Of a stretch of DNA of 64,000 bases, positions 15,230-23,567 are shown piece after piece. The DNA is from Kitasatospora atroaurantiaca (lineage in GTDB: Bacteria; Actinomycetota; Actinomycetes; Streptomycetales; Streptomycetaceae). Under the pieces are notes generated by a model. It ran no database searches, was not told where the DNA came from, and worked only from the letters and a program-made list of their open reading frames with translations. Within the stretch, counting starts at the first letter, position 1; each line of letters starts with the position of its first letter. The stretch lies in NCBI RefSeq assembly GCF_007828955.1, contig NZ_VIVR01000001.1, positions 2,604,001 to 2,668,000 on the forward strand. Reading direction: 5' to 3'. The translations under genes were made by a program, and so were the position numbers.

Positions 15230-16755
15230 TGCTCACCCTTACCTGATGACGACTCGTCACTGTTGTGGCCGGTTGGAGCGGCGGCCGTCTGGCCGTTCAC
15301 ACCGCTCTGGAAGGCGGCCAACCACATTCCGGGCTGCACCGGCGCATCGGCCGGTTCAAGGTCCTTGGAGGTCGCAGCCCTGGGAGCCGCAAGGGGCTGT
15401 GCGGGGACGGCGCCCGTGCGGGGGGCCGGCGCCGCGTGGCGGCGACGCCGCTGCGGCAGCCCGTTCTCGGTTCGCTCGCTCACCACCGGGTCCTCGCTCT
15501 CCCCGGCCGCCCACGGCTGCGGACCGGAGGCCAGGCGCGCGGCCTCCGGAGAGGCAGCGGGCGGGCGCGGGCCGGATGCCACACCGATGCCGTGCGCCCT
15601 GGCGGTCGCCGGCGCGGTGGTGATCAGTTCCTGCGGCACGATCAGCACGGCGCGCACACCGCCGTACGCGGAGGGCCGCAGCGAGACCTGGAAGCCGTAC
15701 ACCTGCGCGAGGCGGCCGACCACGGCCAGACCGAGGCGCGGCGTCTCGCCGAGGTCGTTGAGGTCGATGCCGGCCTGGGCCTCCTTGAGCATCCGCTCGG
15801 CGCGGGCCCGGCCCTCCTCGCTCAGGCTCAGGCCGCCGTCCTCGATCTCGACGGCGATGCCGGTCTGCACCTCGACGGCGGTCAGGTGCACGCGAGTCTG
15901 CGGCGGCGAGTAGCGGGTCGCGTTGTCCAGCAGCTCGGCGAGCGCGTGGATCAGCGGCTCGACGGCAGGGCCGACGACGGCGACCTCGGACACCGGGTGC
16001 AGCTCCACCCGCTGGTAGTCCAGGATCCGCGAGACGGCACCGCGCAGCACGCTGTACAGCGGCACCGCCTTGCCCCACTGCCTGCCCGGGCGGGCGCCAC
16101 CGAGGACGGCGATGCTGTCCGCGAGACGGCCGACCAGCGCGTTGCCGTGGTCCAGACGCAGCAGGTCGTCGAAGACCGCCGGATCGTTGCCGTGCCGGTC
16201 CTCCATCTCACGCAGGTCCTGGGCCTGGCGGTGGACGATCGCCTGCACGCGGCGCGCGATGTTCACGAACGCCCGCTGCGCGGACTCGCGCAGACCCTCC
16301 TCCGCGTCGACCGCCTCCAGGACGGAGCGCAGCACGGTCTCCTGCGCGGCCTGGAACTCCGGTGTGACGGTGCCGTCGTGGGAAGCGGCGTCCTTCAGCA
16401 CGTCCTCGACGAACTCGCCCTGCTGGAGCCGGCTCACCGCCTGGGGCAGCAGCAGCTCGGCCAACTGCACGGTCTGGGCCTCCTGCTGCGCCAACCGCTG
16501 CCGCAGCTCGGCCTCCTGCTGCGCGTACCGCTCGCGCAGTACCGCGAGCGCGCGCCCGCGACGGGCCGTCTCGGCCGCGATGACGGCCACGGCCACGGTC
16601 GCCGCCGCGCCGCAGCAGGCAACAGCCAAGCGCGCTCCGGAGGAGACCACCGACACGGCGACGGCAGCAGCTGCCGCCATCACCGCCGTGGGCAGGAGCC
16701 ACACGAGAACAGGAGCGGAGCGCCGGCCTCCGGGTGACGATCCAGCACGAAGCAT
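15226..16755 (-). CDS. cvnA: Conservon sensor-kinase-like membrane protein CvnA
   Basis: 509 residues from ATG 16755, favoured over TTG 16767 because GAGGA precedes it. Two closely spaced N-terminal membrane helices are followed by a coiled coil rich in Gln/Glu (RERYAQQEAELRQRLAQQEA). A nitrate-sensor/dimerisation-like helical region comes next, then a HATPase_c domain with N-box ELLDNATRYSPP and G-box EIEDGGLSLS. There is no canonical phospho-His H-box. The C-terminal 120 residues are disordered. It heads the conservon operon cvnA-B-C-D-E, with four-base overlaps at most junctions. Confidence 0.92.
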   Translation of the reverse strand: MLRAGSSPGGRRSAPVLVWLLPTAVMAAAAAVAVSVVSSGARLAVACCGAAATVAVAVIAAETARRGRALAVLRERYAQQEAELRQRLAQQEAQTVQLAELLLPQAVSRLQQGEFVEDVLKDAASHDGTVTPEFQAAQETVLRSVLEAVDAEEGLRESAQRAFVNIARRVQAIVHRQAQDLREMEDRHGNDPAVFDDLLRLDHGNALVGRLADSIAVLGGARPGRQWGKAVPLYSVLRGAVSRILDYQRVELHPVSEVAVVGPAVEPLIHALAELLDNATRYSPPQTRVHLTAVEVQTGIAVEIEDGGLSLSEEGRARAERMLKEAQAGIDLNDLGETPRLGLAVVGRLAQVYGFQVSLRPSAYGGVRAVLIVPQELITTAPATARAHGIGVASGPRPPAASPEAARLASGPQPWAAGESEDPVVSERTENGLPQRRRRHAAPAPRTGAVPAQPLAAPRAATSKDLEPADAPVQPGMWLAAFQSGVNGQTAAAPTGHNSDESSSGKGEQ

Positions 16756-17121
16756 CAGCGTCCTCAAACGATCGAAAGGTTATGGAACGACGAGCAGGAC
16801 TCGGCACCAGCGGTGAGGCGAGCAGGTGGTGTCACGCCGCCCGAGGCCTGAGTGCAACAAGGCCGACTTGGCGTAATCACTCCGGAACGCTGAGCCGGAA
16901 GTAGCATAGCCGGTTTTCCGGATCTTCCTGACGCTGTCTCAACATGCTTGTGACCTGCGCACTTTGACTCAATGTGATGGATCTTCACGCGCCGCACACA
17001 CCGCCCCCCAGCCAAAGTGTCATGTACTCCTCCATCGCATCGGCTCATTATCACCTACCCGGGAGCCGCCATCGCCCGGTTCCGGGTGACCGAACGTCAA
17101 ACATGGGTCAAAATCTCAGAA
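16756..17121. other. Gap upstream of the conservon
   Basis: About 370 bp without a gene. It should contain the leftward conservon promoter. It is AT-richer than its surroundings (for example around 16960-17060). No promoter element could be assigned with confidence. Confidence 0.4.
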
Positions 17122-17144
17122 GCCCTCCACCCGAGGTGGAGGGC
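17122..17144 (-). terminator. Terminator of the copper-radical oxidase gene
   Basis: GCCCTCCACC (17122-17131) pairs perfectly with GGTGGAGGGC (17135-17144), 20 bp past the stop of the minus-strand gene ending at 17165. Confidence 0.8.
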
Positions 17145-17164
17145 CTCTCGCCGGACAGCGTAGG

Positions 17165-19183
17165 TCAGTTGACGGCGTCGGCCTGGCCGCCGGTCTGACC
17201 ACCGGAGGTGGGCTTGAGCTGGACCCAGCCCGCCGTGCTGGGGACACCCTCCTCGTTGAGGAGGAAGAGCATGTAGTAGCCGGGCGGGGCCGCGGCAGCG
17301 GACGGAGGCGCCTGCAGCTCAAGGAAGTTGCCGCTGCGGCTCTTGATGCGCAGGTCGAGATGGCGCTGGCTGGTGTTGACCGAGTGGGTCGCGGTGGTCG
17401 GTGCCAACAGGACGGCGCGGGTGACGTCGTTGGCGGTGCTGCTGCTCACCGTGATCTTGTCGTTGTAGCCGACGGACGGGTTGAAGACGATGCCGAGGTT
17501 CGGACGGCCGCCCTGCTGGAGGTAGGCCGGCTCGTAGATCTCGATGCTGCCGTTCATGTCGTCCGTGATGTCCGGGTCGTTGGCGAGCTGCTGGAGCTCG
17601 TCGCCGGTGACCATGATCCGGCCGTCCGGGAGCACCACCGCGTTGGAGTGGTAGCCGCGCGGCAGCCGCTGGACGGGGCCGAGCCTCCAGTTCCCGTTCT
17701 GGTCACGCATTTCGGTCTGGCGGTACTTCAGATCCGCGTTGGGGTTCTTGTCGCCGTTGCCGTAGTCGCGGATGTCGAAGGCGCCGTTGACCGTGAGCAG
17801 GCTGGCGTCCGGCAGGATGAGGGTGTCGTCCTGGGTCCGCCCGAAGGCCCGGGGCTTCTCGGTGGTCCACTTGCCACCGACCAGCTGGTACGTGTTCGGG
17901 TCGTCCCGATTGCCGCCGAGGACCAGGACCGAGTCGGGCCCCTTGAAGCCGGCGGGCAGCGGTACGGCGGAGCCGTAGTTGCGCTTCATGCCGTCCGGGC
18001 GGGCCGGCAGGTCGGTCCGGGTCTCGCTGTTGATGTCGAAGAGCCACTGCTGGTCGGGGGCCCGGCCGAGACCGTAGATCTTGCCGTCGCGCAGCGAGAA
18101 CAGGTGCGGGTAGTCCCACTTGAACGGCGCGTCGGCCTTGAACCTGTCCACCGCGTAGCCCTGCGGCTTGTCCGTCTTGAGGAAGGGCACCGGCGTGTTC
18201 TTGGCGGGGAAGCGCTCGACGATCGGGGTGGGGGTGCCCCAGCCCAGCTCGGACTGGCCGGACATGATCAACTGCCGTCCGTCCGCGCCGGTGACCACCG
18301 ACGGGTACCACCGGCCCACCGTCATGTCCTTGTTCTGGTACCAGACTTCCTGCCAAGGGTCGAAGACCAGGGACAGCTTGGCGCCGGTGCCGCCGTTGCC
18401 GCCGAGGTTGCCGCCGAAGACCCCCAGCATCCCGTTGGGCAGGAAGGAGTGGCCGGCGCAGAAGAACGGCGCGGGGCGGGGTTCGTTCTTCCCGTCCGGC
18501 ATGTTGACCACCGGAGGAGTCACCTTGGTGAACGCGGTGGGGCCGGTGCCCTTGGCCGGATCCCAGAGGAAGGCGCGGCCGGCGTTCTCCTTGCCGATGG
18601 TGTCGGTCGGCGCGGGCTCCTTCTGCGGGTTGCTCTCGATACGCTCGAAGGAGAACAGCAGCACCTTGCCGGTCGGCAGCATCGCGATGTGGGCGGCGAA
18701 GTCCGGGGACTGGAAGTACTCCCGGAACCTGCCGAACTCCGCCGCGTCGAAGCCGATGTTGGCGGCCGCCTGGGACGAGGCCAGCGCGTTGAGGCGCTCG
18801 GTCCGGGTGCTCTGCGGGTACTCGCCGACGGCCCCCAGAGCCATCCTGGTCCTGGCGTGCTCCTCGGCGTGCTCCTTGCCGAGCGCCGCGGCCTCGTCCG
18901 GGTTGACCTCGACCGGTTTCACCTGGGCCGGCTTGGCCTCGCCGGGCTTGGCCTCGCCCGATTGGGCCTCACCCGGCGCGACCTCCGCCCGGGTGGCCGA
19001 CGGGGTGTCACCGTGGTCCCCGTGATGGCTGTAGGCGGCCACCGGGACGGCGGTGGCGAGCACCGTCGTGGCGGTCACGGCGGATACGGCACAGGCCGCG
19101 ATCGCGGACAGCATCCTCCGGGAGGCGGGGGCCCTCCTGGTCGGCGGCTGTCCGCCGGACGCGGGCAGATTCCTGCGGGACAT
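17165..19183 (-). CDS. Secreted copper-radical oxidase (galactose oxidase-like, DUF1929)
   Basis: 672 residues from ATG 19183, with AAGGAG five bases upstream. Basic N-terminus and a hydrophobic stretch ending in VAA suggest a signal peptide; the mature start is His-rich (SHHGDHGD). A Glu/Lys-rich low-complexity segment comes next, then a seven-bladed kelch propeller and a C-terminal DUF1929 domain. The Tyr-Cys cofactor and copper ligands are in place: C242 (FFCAGHS), Y293 (RWYPS), Y511-H512 (GYHSN), H600 (THSVN). Family chemistry: two-electron alcohol or aldehyde oxidation with O2 reduced to H2O2; substrate unknown. It is a paralogue of glxA at 50.6 kb, not its copy. A divergently transcribed DyP-type peroxidase lies across a 410-bp gap. 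Confidence 0.9.
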   Translation of the reverse strand: MSRRNLPASGGQPPTRRAPASRRMLSAIAACAVSAVTATTVLATAVPVAAYSHHGDHGDTPSATRAEVAPGEAQSGEAKPGEAKPAQVKPVEVNPDEAAALGKEHAEEHARTRMALGAVGEYPQSTRTERLNALASSQAAANIGFDAAEFGRFREYFQSPDFAAHIAMLPTGKVLLFSFERIESNPQKEPAPTDTIGKENAGRAFLWDPAKGTGPTAFTKVTPPVVNMPDGKNEPRPAPFFCAGHSFLPNGMLGVFGGNLGGNGGTGAKLSLVFDPWQEVWYQNKDMTVGRWYPSVVTGADGRQLIMSGQSELGWGTPTPIVERFPAKNTPVPFLKTDKPQGYAVDRFKADAPFKWDYPHLFSLRDGKIYGLGRAPDQQWLFDINSETRTDLPARPDGMKRNYGSAVPLPAGFKGPDSVLVLGGNRDDPNTYQLVGGKWTTEKPRAFGRTQDDTLILPDASLLTVNGAFDIRDYGNGDKNPNADLKYRQTEMRDQNGNWRLGPVQRLPRGYHSNAVVLPDGRIMVTGDELQQLANDPDITDDMNGSIEIYEPAYLQQGGRPNLGIVFNPSVGYNDKITVSSSTANDVTRAVLLAPTTATHSVNTSQRHLDLRIKSRSGNFLELQAPPSAAAAPPGYYMLFLLNEEGVPSTAGWVQLKPTSGGQTGGQADAVN

Positions 19184-19593
19184 GGAACTCCTTGCGGGAG
19201 AGAGGTGAGGGGTGCGCGGCGGCTGCGGCAGAACGCCTGCACCGCGCCGGTCACCGGCCACGATGAGGGACACATCGTGTACGCCCAGTGACGACACTCA
19301 GTGTTCGTGGCCGAAGCGCCCGCTGTCGCGCCGGGACGCGCAGGCGGGTGAGGCTTCGTCAGGGAACGTGCTCCGCGCCCAGGCGGCACAAGGGATCCCA
19401 GGCGGACCAGCTCGACCGGGCGGGTCAACCGACGATTCGGACCTGGCAATGTTCGGGTACATACCGTAGCGTTATGACTACCCTCCGCATTCGCGGCTGG
19501 GTGCAAGCTGTCCTGCCCGCGAGCCGACGGGCGGCGCCCGGCGTGCCCTCCCACGGCCGTCCGGCGATCTCGGCCGAGTCTTCTGGAGAAAGC
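19184..19593. promoter_or_regulatory. Divergent promoter region, oxidase / DyP peroxidase
   Basis: A 410-bp gap between two divergent genes, so it must hold both promoters. AAGGAG for the oxidase is at its left edge and GGAGAAAGC for the peroxidase at its right edge. The + strand peroxidase frame stays open through much of the gap but without protein-like sequence. No operator or -10/-35 pair could be called. Confidence 0.5.
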
Positions 19594-21861
19594 ATGCCAA
19601 ACGACCTGAAGCTGCGTGAGAGCGACGACATCCAGGGCGACGTGATCGCGGGTTTCAAGAAGGACCAGATGACGCTGCTCTTCCTCAAGTTCGAGGACGC
19701 AGCGCGGGCGCGCACCTGGGTGAAGCGCCTGGCCCCCCAGATCTCCACCACCAGACAGGTGGCCACCTTCAACGCGGCCTTCCGCAAGGCCAGGAACAGC
19801 TCCGGTGGCGACGACCCGCAGTCGCTGAAGGCCACCTGGACCAACGTCAGCTTCACCTACGAGGGCCTGAAGGTCCTGACCGGCAAGGAGCCGCTGCCCT
19901 CGGTGCGACCCGGCGGCACCTTCGAGGCCTTCAAGCAGGGCTCGGACAAGCGAGCCCTCGGCGACACCGGCGACAGCTCCCCGGAGAACTGGCTCTTCGG
20001 CGACGGCAAGGGCCAGACCGTCCACGCGGTGATCACCATCGCCTCCGACACCGTCCAGGACCTCCGGGCGGCCATCACCGAGCAGCGCGAGGCCGCCGCC
20101 CAGGCCAAGATCGTGATCGTCTTCCAGCAGAACGGCGAGACCCTGCCGGGCAGCCGGCGGGGCAAGGAGCACTTCGGCTTCAAGGACGGCGTCAGCGAGC
20201 CGGGCGTGATCGGCTACGACGAGCCGGACCCGGAGAAGCCCGAGTACGTCAAGGGCAAGCACGGCACCCGGCTGATCCCGCCCGGGGAGTTCCTGCTCGG
20301 CCACGACCGGATCGGCGGGATCCCCTACGACACGCCGCCGGACTGGGCCGCCAACGGCAGCTTCCACGTGGTGCGGCGGCTCGCCCAGGACGTCCCCAGC
20401 TGGTGGGCGCAGGTCGCCGTCCAGCTGAAGGTCCTCAAGAAGGCCAAGGTGGTGCCGGACGAGGCCACCACCGAGTGGCTGGCCGCCCGCCTGGTCGGCC
20501 GCTGGCGCTCGGGCACGCCCGTCGCCAAGTGCCCGAACGCCGACATGCCGTCCAACGCGCTCTCGGGCGACGACAACGACTTCGGCTACCGCAACGACCC
20601 GGAGGGGTTCACCACTCCCCTCTTCTCGCACCTGCGCAAGACCAACCCCCGGGACGGTCTGCTGGAAGCGCCCGGTGCTGAGCCCTTCCCCGAGAAGCCG
20701 GTCATGGACCGCCGCAGGATCATGCGTCGCGGCTCTCCGTACGGCGCACCGTTCGACCCCGCCTCGGACGGCCCGGGCGGCCCCGACGCCCCGCGCGGAC
20801 TGCTCTTCGTCTCCTACCAGTCCGACCTGGTCGAGCAGTTCGAGTTCATCCAGAAGTCCTGGATCAACAACGTGAACTTCCCGCCGGGCCGCAGCAAGAA
20901 GCCCGGCCCCGACCCGATGGTCGGCCCGACCGGCAAGGTCAACTTCGAGTCCCCGGGCGCCACGACCGAGCTGAGCTTCAGCCAGTTCGTCACCACCGAG
21001 GGGTCGGTCTACGCCTTCGCCCCGTCCCTCACCACGCTGCGCTACCTCGGCGACGGGCGGCTCACCGACAAGCTGCCGAGCACCGTCCGGCCGACCGACG
21101 CCTTCCTGCCGATCCCCGACATGCAGCGGGACAAGGGCAAGAGCTGGTACTGGGCGTACGGAACCGGCAGCGAGGGACCGGTCTGCCGGACCATCTCCAT
21201 CGCCGACGGCAACGAGCACAAGGACGTCGTCGAACGGCCCGACCGCCCGCTGACGACCTGGCCGATCTACGAGGGCGTGTCGAAGGTGGACGCGATCCTG
21301 CCGGTCCCGGACGAGCAGCGGATCAACGGCAGGAGCCGGTACTGGCTGTTCCACACCACCGAGGGGCAGCAGGTCTACCGGCTGATCTCGATCGCGGACC
21401 GAGCGGAGCAGGGGCTCCCGCCGGGATCGGTGGGCGCCGTCGACCGGCCCGACCGGCCGATCTCAGCCTGGGCCTCGTTCAGCGGGATCTTCCAGGTGGA
21501 CGCCTTCCTGCCGGTGCCGGACATGCAGCGGGTGAACGGGAAGAGCTACTACTGGCTGTTCCACACCTTCCTCGGGCAGCAGGTCTACCGCCTGATCTCG
21601 ATCGCGGACGGCAGCGCGCACAACGACGTCATCGAGCGCGGTGACCGCTCGCTGAACCTCTGGCAGTCGCTGGCCGGCATCTCGAAGATCGACGAGTTCC
21701 TCGCCGTACCGGACATGCAGCGGATCAACGGGCTGAGCCTGTTCTGGGTCTTCCACCAGGACAAGTACCGGATCATCTCCATCGCCGACGGTGCCGCGCA
21801 CAACGACCAGGTCGCGGTCGAGGACCGCGCACTCACCCTGTGGAAGTCCCTGACCGGCTGA
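19594..21861 (+). CDS. DyP-type peroxidase with four C-terminal hemopexin-like repeats
   Basis: 755 residues from ATG 19594 (GGAG at 19585). Residues 1-490 are a DyP haem peroxidase: GFKDG distal Asp (D198), proximal haem His in SHLRKTNPR (H346), distal Arg in RRIMRRGSPYG (R378), and a FISYQ-like strand LLFVSYQSDLVEQFEF. The remaining about 255 residues are four repeats of 64-70 residues beginning at about 502, 566, 636 and 700. Each has the pattern DAFLPVPDMQR-NGK-YYWLFH...QVYRLISIADG...DRPL-W-SL-G, resembling hemopexin/four-bladed propeller units. No signal peptide or Tat motif is visible, although its divergent neighbour is secreted. Family chemistry: H2O2-dependent oxidation of dyes, phenolics or metals. 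The added domain suggests substrate or surface binding. Confidence 0.9.
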   Translation: MPNDLKLRESDDIQGDVIAGFKKDQMTLLFLKFEDAARARTWVKRLAPQISTTRQVATFNAAFRKARNSSGGDDPQSLKATWTNVSFTYEGLKVLTGKEPLPSVRPGGTFEAFKQGSDKRALGDTGDSSPENWLFGDGKGQTVHAVITIASDTVQDLRAAITEQREAAAQAKIVIVFQQNGETLPGSRRGKEHFGFKDGVSEPGVIGYDEPDPEKPEYVKGKHGTRLIPPGEFLLGHDRIGGIPYDTPPDWAANGSFHVVRRLAQDVPSWWAQVAVQLKVLKKAKVVPDEATTEWLAARLVGRWRSGTPVAKCPNADMPSNALSGDDNDFGYRNDPEGFTTPLFSHLRKTNPRDGLLEAPGAEPFPEKPVMDRRRIMRRGSPYGAPFDPASDGPGGPDAPRGLLFVSYQSDLVEQFEFIQKSWINNVNFPPGRSKKPGPDPMVGPTGKVNFESPGATTELSFSQFVTTEGSVYAFAPSLTTLRYLGDGRLTDKLPSTVRPTDAFLPIPDMQRDKGKSWYWAYGTGSEGPVCRTISIADGNEHKDVVERPDRPLTTWPIYEGVSKVDAILPVPDEQRINGRSRYWLFHTTEGQQVYRLISIADRAEQGLPPGSVGAVDRPDRPISAWASFSGIFQVDAFLPVPDMQRVNGKSYYWLFHTFLGQQVYRLISIADGSAHNDVIERGDRSLNLWQSLAGISKIDEFLAVPDMQRINGLSLFWVFHQDKYRIISIADGAAHNDQVAVEDRALTLWKSLTG

Positions 21862-21879
21862 CCCCGGCCAGCCCCCACC

Positions 21880-21919
21880 CCGACGCGAGCGGCTTCCCCT
21901 CCTGGGCCGCTCGCGTCGG
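21880..21919 (+). terminator. Terminator of the DyP-type peroxidase gene
   Basis: A perfect 14-bp stem (21880-21893 with 21906-21919) and a 12-nt loop, 18 bp after the stop. Confidence 0.85.
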
Positions 21920-21981
21920 CATACGCTGAGGCGGCCGGACGGCCGGCGTGCGCTGCTCGACGACAGGCAGGAGAGAGACCG

Positions 21982-22647
21982 GTGGACGTGTCCGACACCC
22001 TCCCGATACCCGAGGAACTGCTGCTCCTGTGTGCCGATCCGGTCACCGGGCGGCTTGCGCGGCCCGCAAGCTTCGCCCGGGTGATTGCGGGCGGCGTGCT
22101 CGCCGAGTTGCTGCTGGCCGGCGCGATCACCGTCGACGGCAGGCGCATCAGCGGGTACCAGCCGCTGGGCACGACCGAACCGGTGGCAGCCGGCGTACTG
22201 ACCAGACTGGCCGGTGCGGGGAAGCGAAGCTGGCGCTTCCGGCTGGCCTCGGCCATCACCGCGGTCCCGCGCGGGTCGGAGCACGTCTTCCTCGACTCGC
22301 TGGCGGCCCGGGGCCTGGTGACGGCCGAGCCGCGCAGGCTGTTCGGGATCTTCCCCTACCGGCGGTTCACGGCCACCGGGCCGGGGCCGACGCAGGCGAT
22401 CGCGTCCCGTCTGTGGGCCTCGCTCCACACGGCCGCCTTCCTCGCCGAGACGCGGCCCGCGGTCGAGCGGGACCGGCAACTGGCCGCACTGCTGGGGGTC
22501 GTCTCGCTGGAGCGCCGGCTCTTCCCCGGGCCGGAAGGCAAGGAGGTACGGCACGCGGTACGGGCGCTCTCCCGCACGCTGCCGATCGCCCGGGCCGTCC
22601 GGAGTGTCATCTCCTCGGACTCCTCGTCCGCCGGGTCCTCGGGCTGA
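21982..22647 (+). CDS. GPP34 (Golgi phosphoprotein 3)-family protein
   Basis: 221 residues. The sequence follows the GPP34 domain: LPIPEELLLLCADPVTGRL start, ARVIAGGVLAELLLAGAITV, VFLDSLAARGLVTAE, and the C-terminal ERDRQLAALLGVVSLERRLF block. The family is widespread in actinobacteria; in eukaryotes GPP34 binds phosphoinositides, and its bacterial role is unknown. GTG start with GGAGAGAG upstream. A single gene just upstream of the second tRNA-Lys. Confidence 0.88.
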   Translation: MDVSDTLPIPEELLLLCADPVTGRLARPASFARVIAGGVLAELLLAGAITVDGRRISGYQPLGTTEPVAAGVLTRLAGAGKRSWRFRLASAITAVPRGSEHVFLDSLAARGLVTAEPRRLFGIFPYRRFTATGPGPTQAIASRLWASLHTAAFLAETRPAVERDRQLAALLGVVSLERRLFPGPEGKEVRHAVRALSRTLPIARAVRSVISSDSSSAGSSG

Positions 22648-22715
22648 CGGGGCCGGCTCCGGGAACCCCGTACGTGCCACCCCCGCGGACCGTGTATTGT
22701 TCTCGGGGTCAGCAG

Positions 22716-22789
22716 GCGCCGCTAGCTCAGTTGGTTAGAGCAGCTGACTCTTAATCAGCGGGTCCGGGGTTCGAGTCCCTGGCGGCGCA
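22716..22789 (+). tRNA. tRNA-Lys (anticodon CUU), copy 2
   Basis: Identical over its full 74 nt to 4886-4959. Identity extends slightly beyond the gene on both sides (22708-22793 versus 4878-4963). No CCA encoded. Confidence 0.97.
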
Positions 22790-22797
22790 CAGACAGG

Positions 22798-22833
22798 CAC
22801 AGGGTCCTCTCACTTCGGTGAGGGGGCCCTGTG
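22798..22833 (+). terminator. Intrinsic terminator of tRNA-Lys copy 2
   Basis: A 16-bp stem with two G-U pairs and a UUCG loop (22814-22817), 9 bp after the tRNA. Its stem sequence differs from the copy-1 terminator, so the duplication covers the tRNA itself only. Confidence 0.88.
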
Positions 22834-22950
22834 GCGTTTCCGGGCATCGGACCATGGGCCGGGGCGAGGGCGCTCGCCGGTCGGCATCGGTCGGGCTGCC
22901 CTTGCGCTGTGCCGGGAGTCGCAGGAGCGTGGCGGTAGAGGCTTGGAGCC

Positions 22951-23217
22951 GTGTTCGGCACGGACGGTGACAGTCCTGCCGACACCATCGTCCAGTCGCT
23001 CCACGACCACGGCACCATCGAGCACGAGGTGGCCGCCGCCATCGACGGCCTCCTCGACCTCAACCTGATCCACCTGGCCGCCGGCGGTTGGAGACATAGC
23101 ACGCGGCTCTGCGAAGGCGCACGTGTGCCCCGCTACGCGCCAGGGTGGACGGAGATCATGCCGATGGTGGCCCACCACCCCGCATCACCTCCAGCCTTGA
23201 CTTCCTCCTCGCGCTGA
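22951..23217 (+). CDS. Small hypothetical protein (doubtful)
   Basis: 88 residues from a GTG. The first half (DTIVQSLHDHGTIEHEVAAAIDGLLDLNLI) looks protein-like and helical; the second half does not. It may be the remnant of a larger gene, or chance. It overlaps the next possible gene by about 70 bp in another frame. Confidence 0.3.
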   Translation: MFGTDGDSPADTIVQSLHDHGTIEHEVAAAIDGLLDLNLIHLAAGGWRHSTRLCEGARVPRYAPGWTEIMPMVAHHPASPPALTSSSR

Positions 23218-23549
23218 GGCGCGGGGATTCCGGGCCGCGTGCCGCGTGGAGGCTTCGCCCCGTGCGTGTTCGCGTTGCCGGCCGGCGGGTGTGGTTCGAG
23301 GGCACCGGGAATCCCACGCTGCGGGAAGAGGGCGACGCCAACGACCAGCAGCTCGCGGACCGGCTCCGCGAGCTGCTGGTGGGGTGGTACGGGATGCCCG
23401 ATTCCGCCAAGTTCCGCCGGCGGACGCTGCTGGCGGTCGTCCTCGTCGGGCACCTGCTCAATCAGGCGTTTTGGGGCAACCCGGAGGGCGACCCCGAGAT
23501 CCTCGACGAGGCGGTCGTGCTGTTGGACCGGTATCTGCTGACGCCCTGA
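23145..23549 (+). CDS. Hypothetical protein
   Basis: 134 residues or fewer; the start is unsure (ATG 23145 is the most upstream). From about residue 30 it reads like a folded alpha/beta protein: VRVRVAGRRVWFEGTG, then LADRLRELLVGWYGMP, then LLAVVLVGHLLNQAFWGNPEG, then ILDEAVVLLDRYLL. No family recognised. The neighbouring gene is convergent, 18 bp away. Confidence 0.45.
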   Translation: MDGDHADGGPPPRITSSLDFLLALRRGDSGPRAAWRLRPVRVRVAGRRVWFEGTGNPTLREEGDANDQQLADRLRELLVGWYGMPDSAKFRRRTLLAVVLVGHLLNQAFWGNPEGDPEILDEAVVLLDRYLLTP

Positions 23550-23567
23550 TGCGCCACGGCCGGCGGC

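Noticed and set aside
19594..21090. Apparent loss of the DyP haem ligand because RRRIMRRG has Arg where a His is sometimes seen
   Set aside because: The proximal His of DyPs is the one in the HxRxxNPR motif, present here as H346 (SHLRKTNPR). The later motif supplies the distal Arg (R378), so the site is complete.
19075..21354. A long minus-strand ORF opposite the DyP peroxidase gene
   Set aside because: No recognisable protein features; it mirrors codon bias of the real gene on the other strand.
4878..22793. An integrative element bounded by the two tRNA-Lys genes
   Set aside because: No integrase, excisionase or replication gene was seen inside, and the repeat covers the entire tRNA rather than a 3'-end att core. 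Kept only as a recombination-prone duplication.
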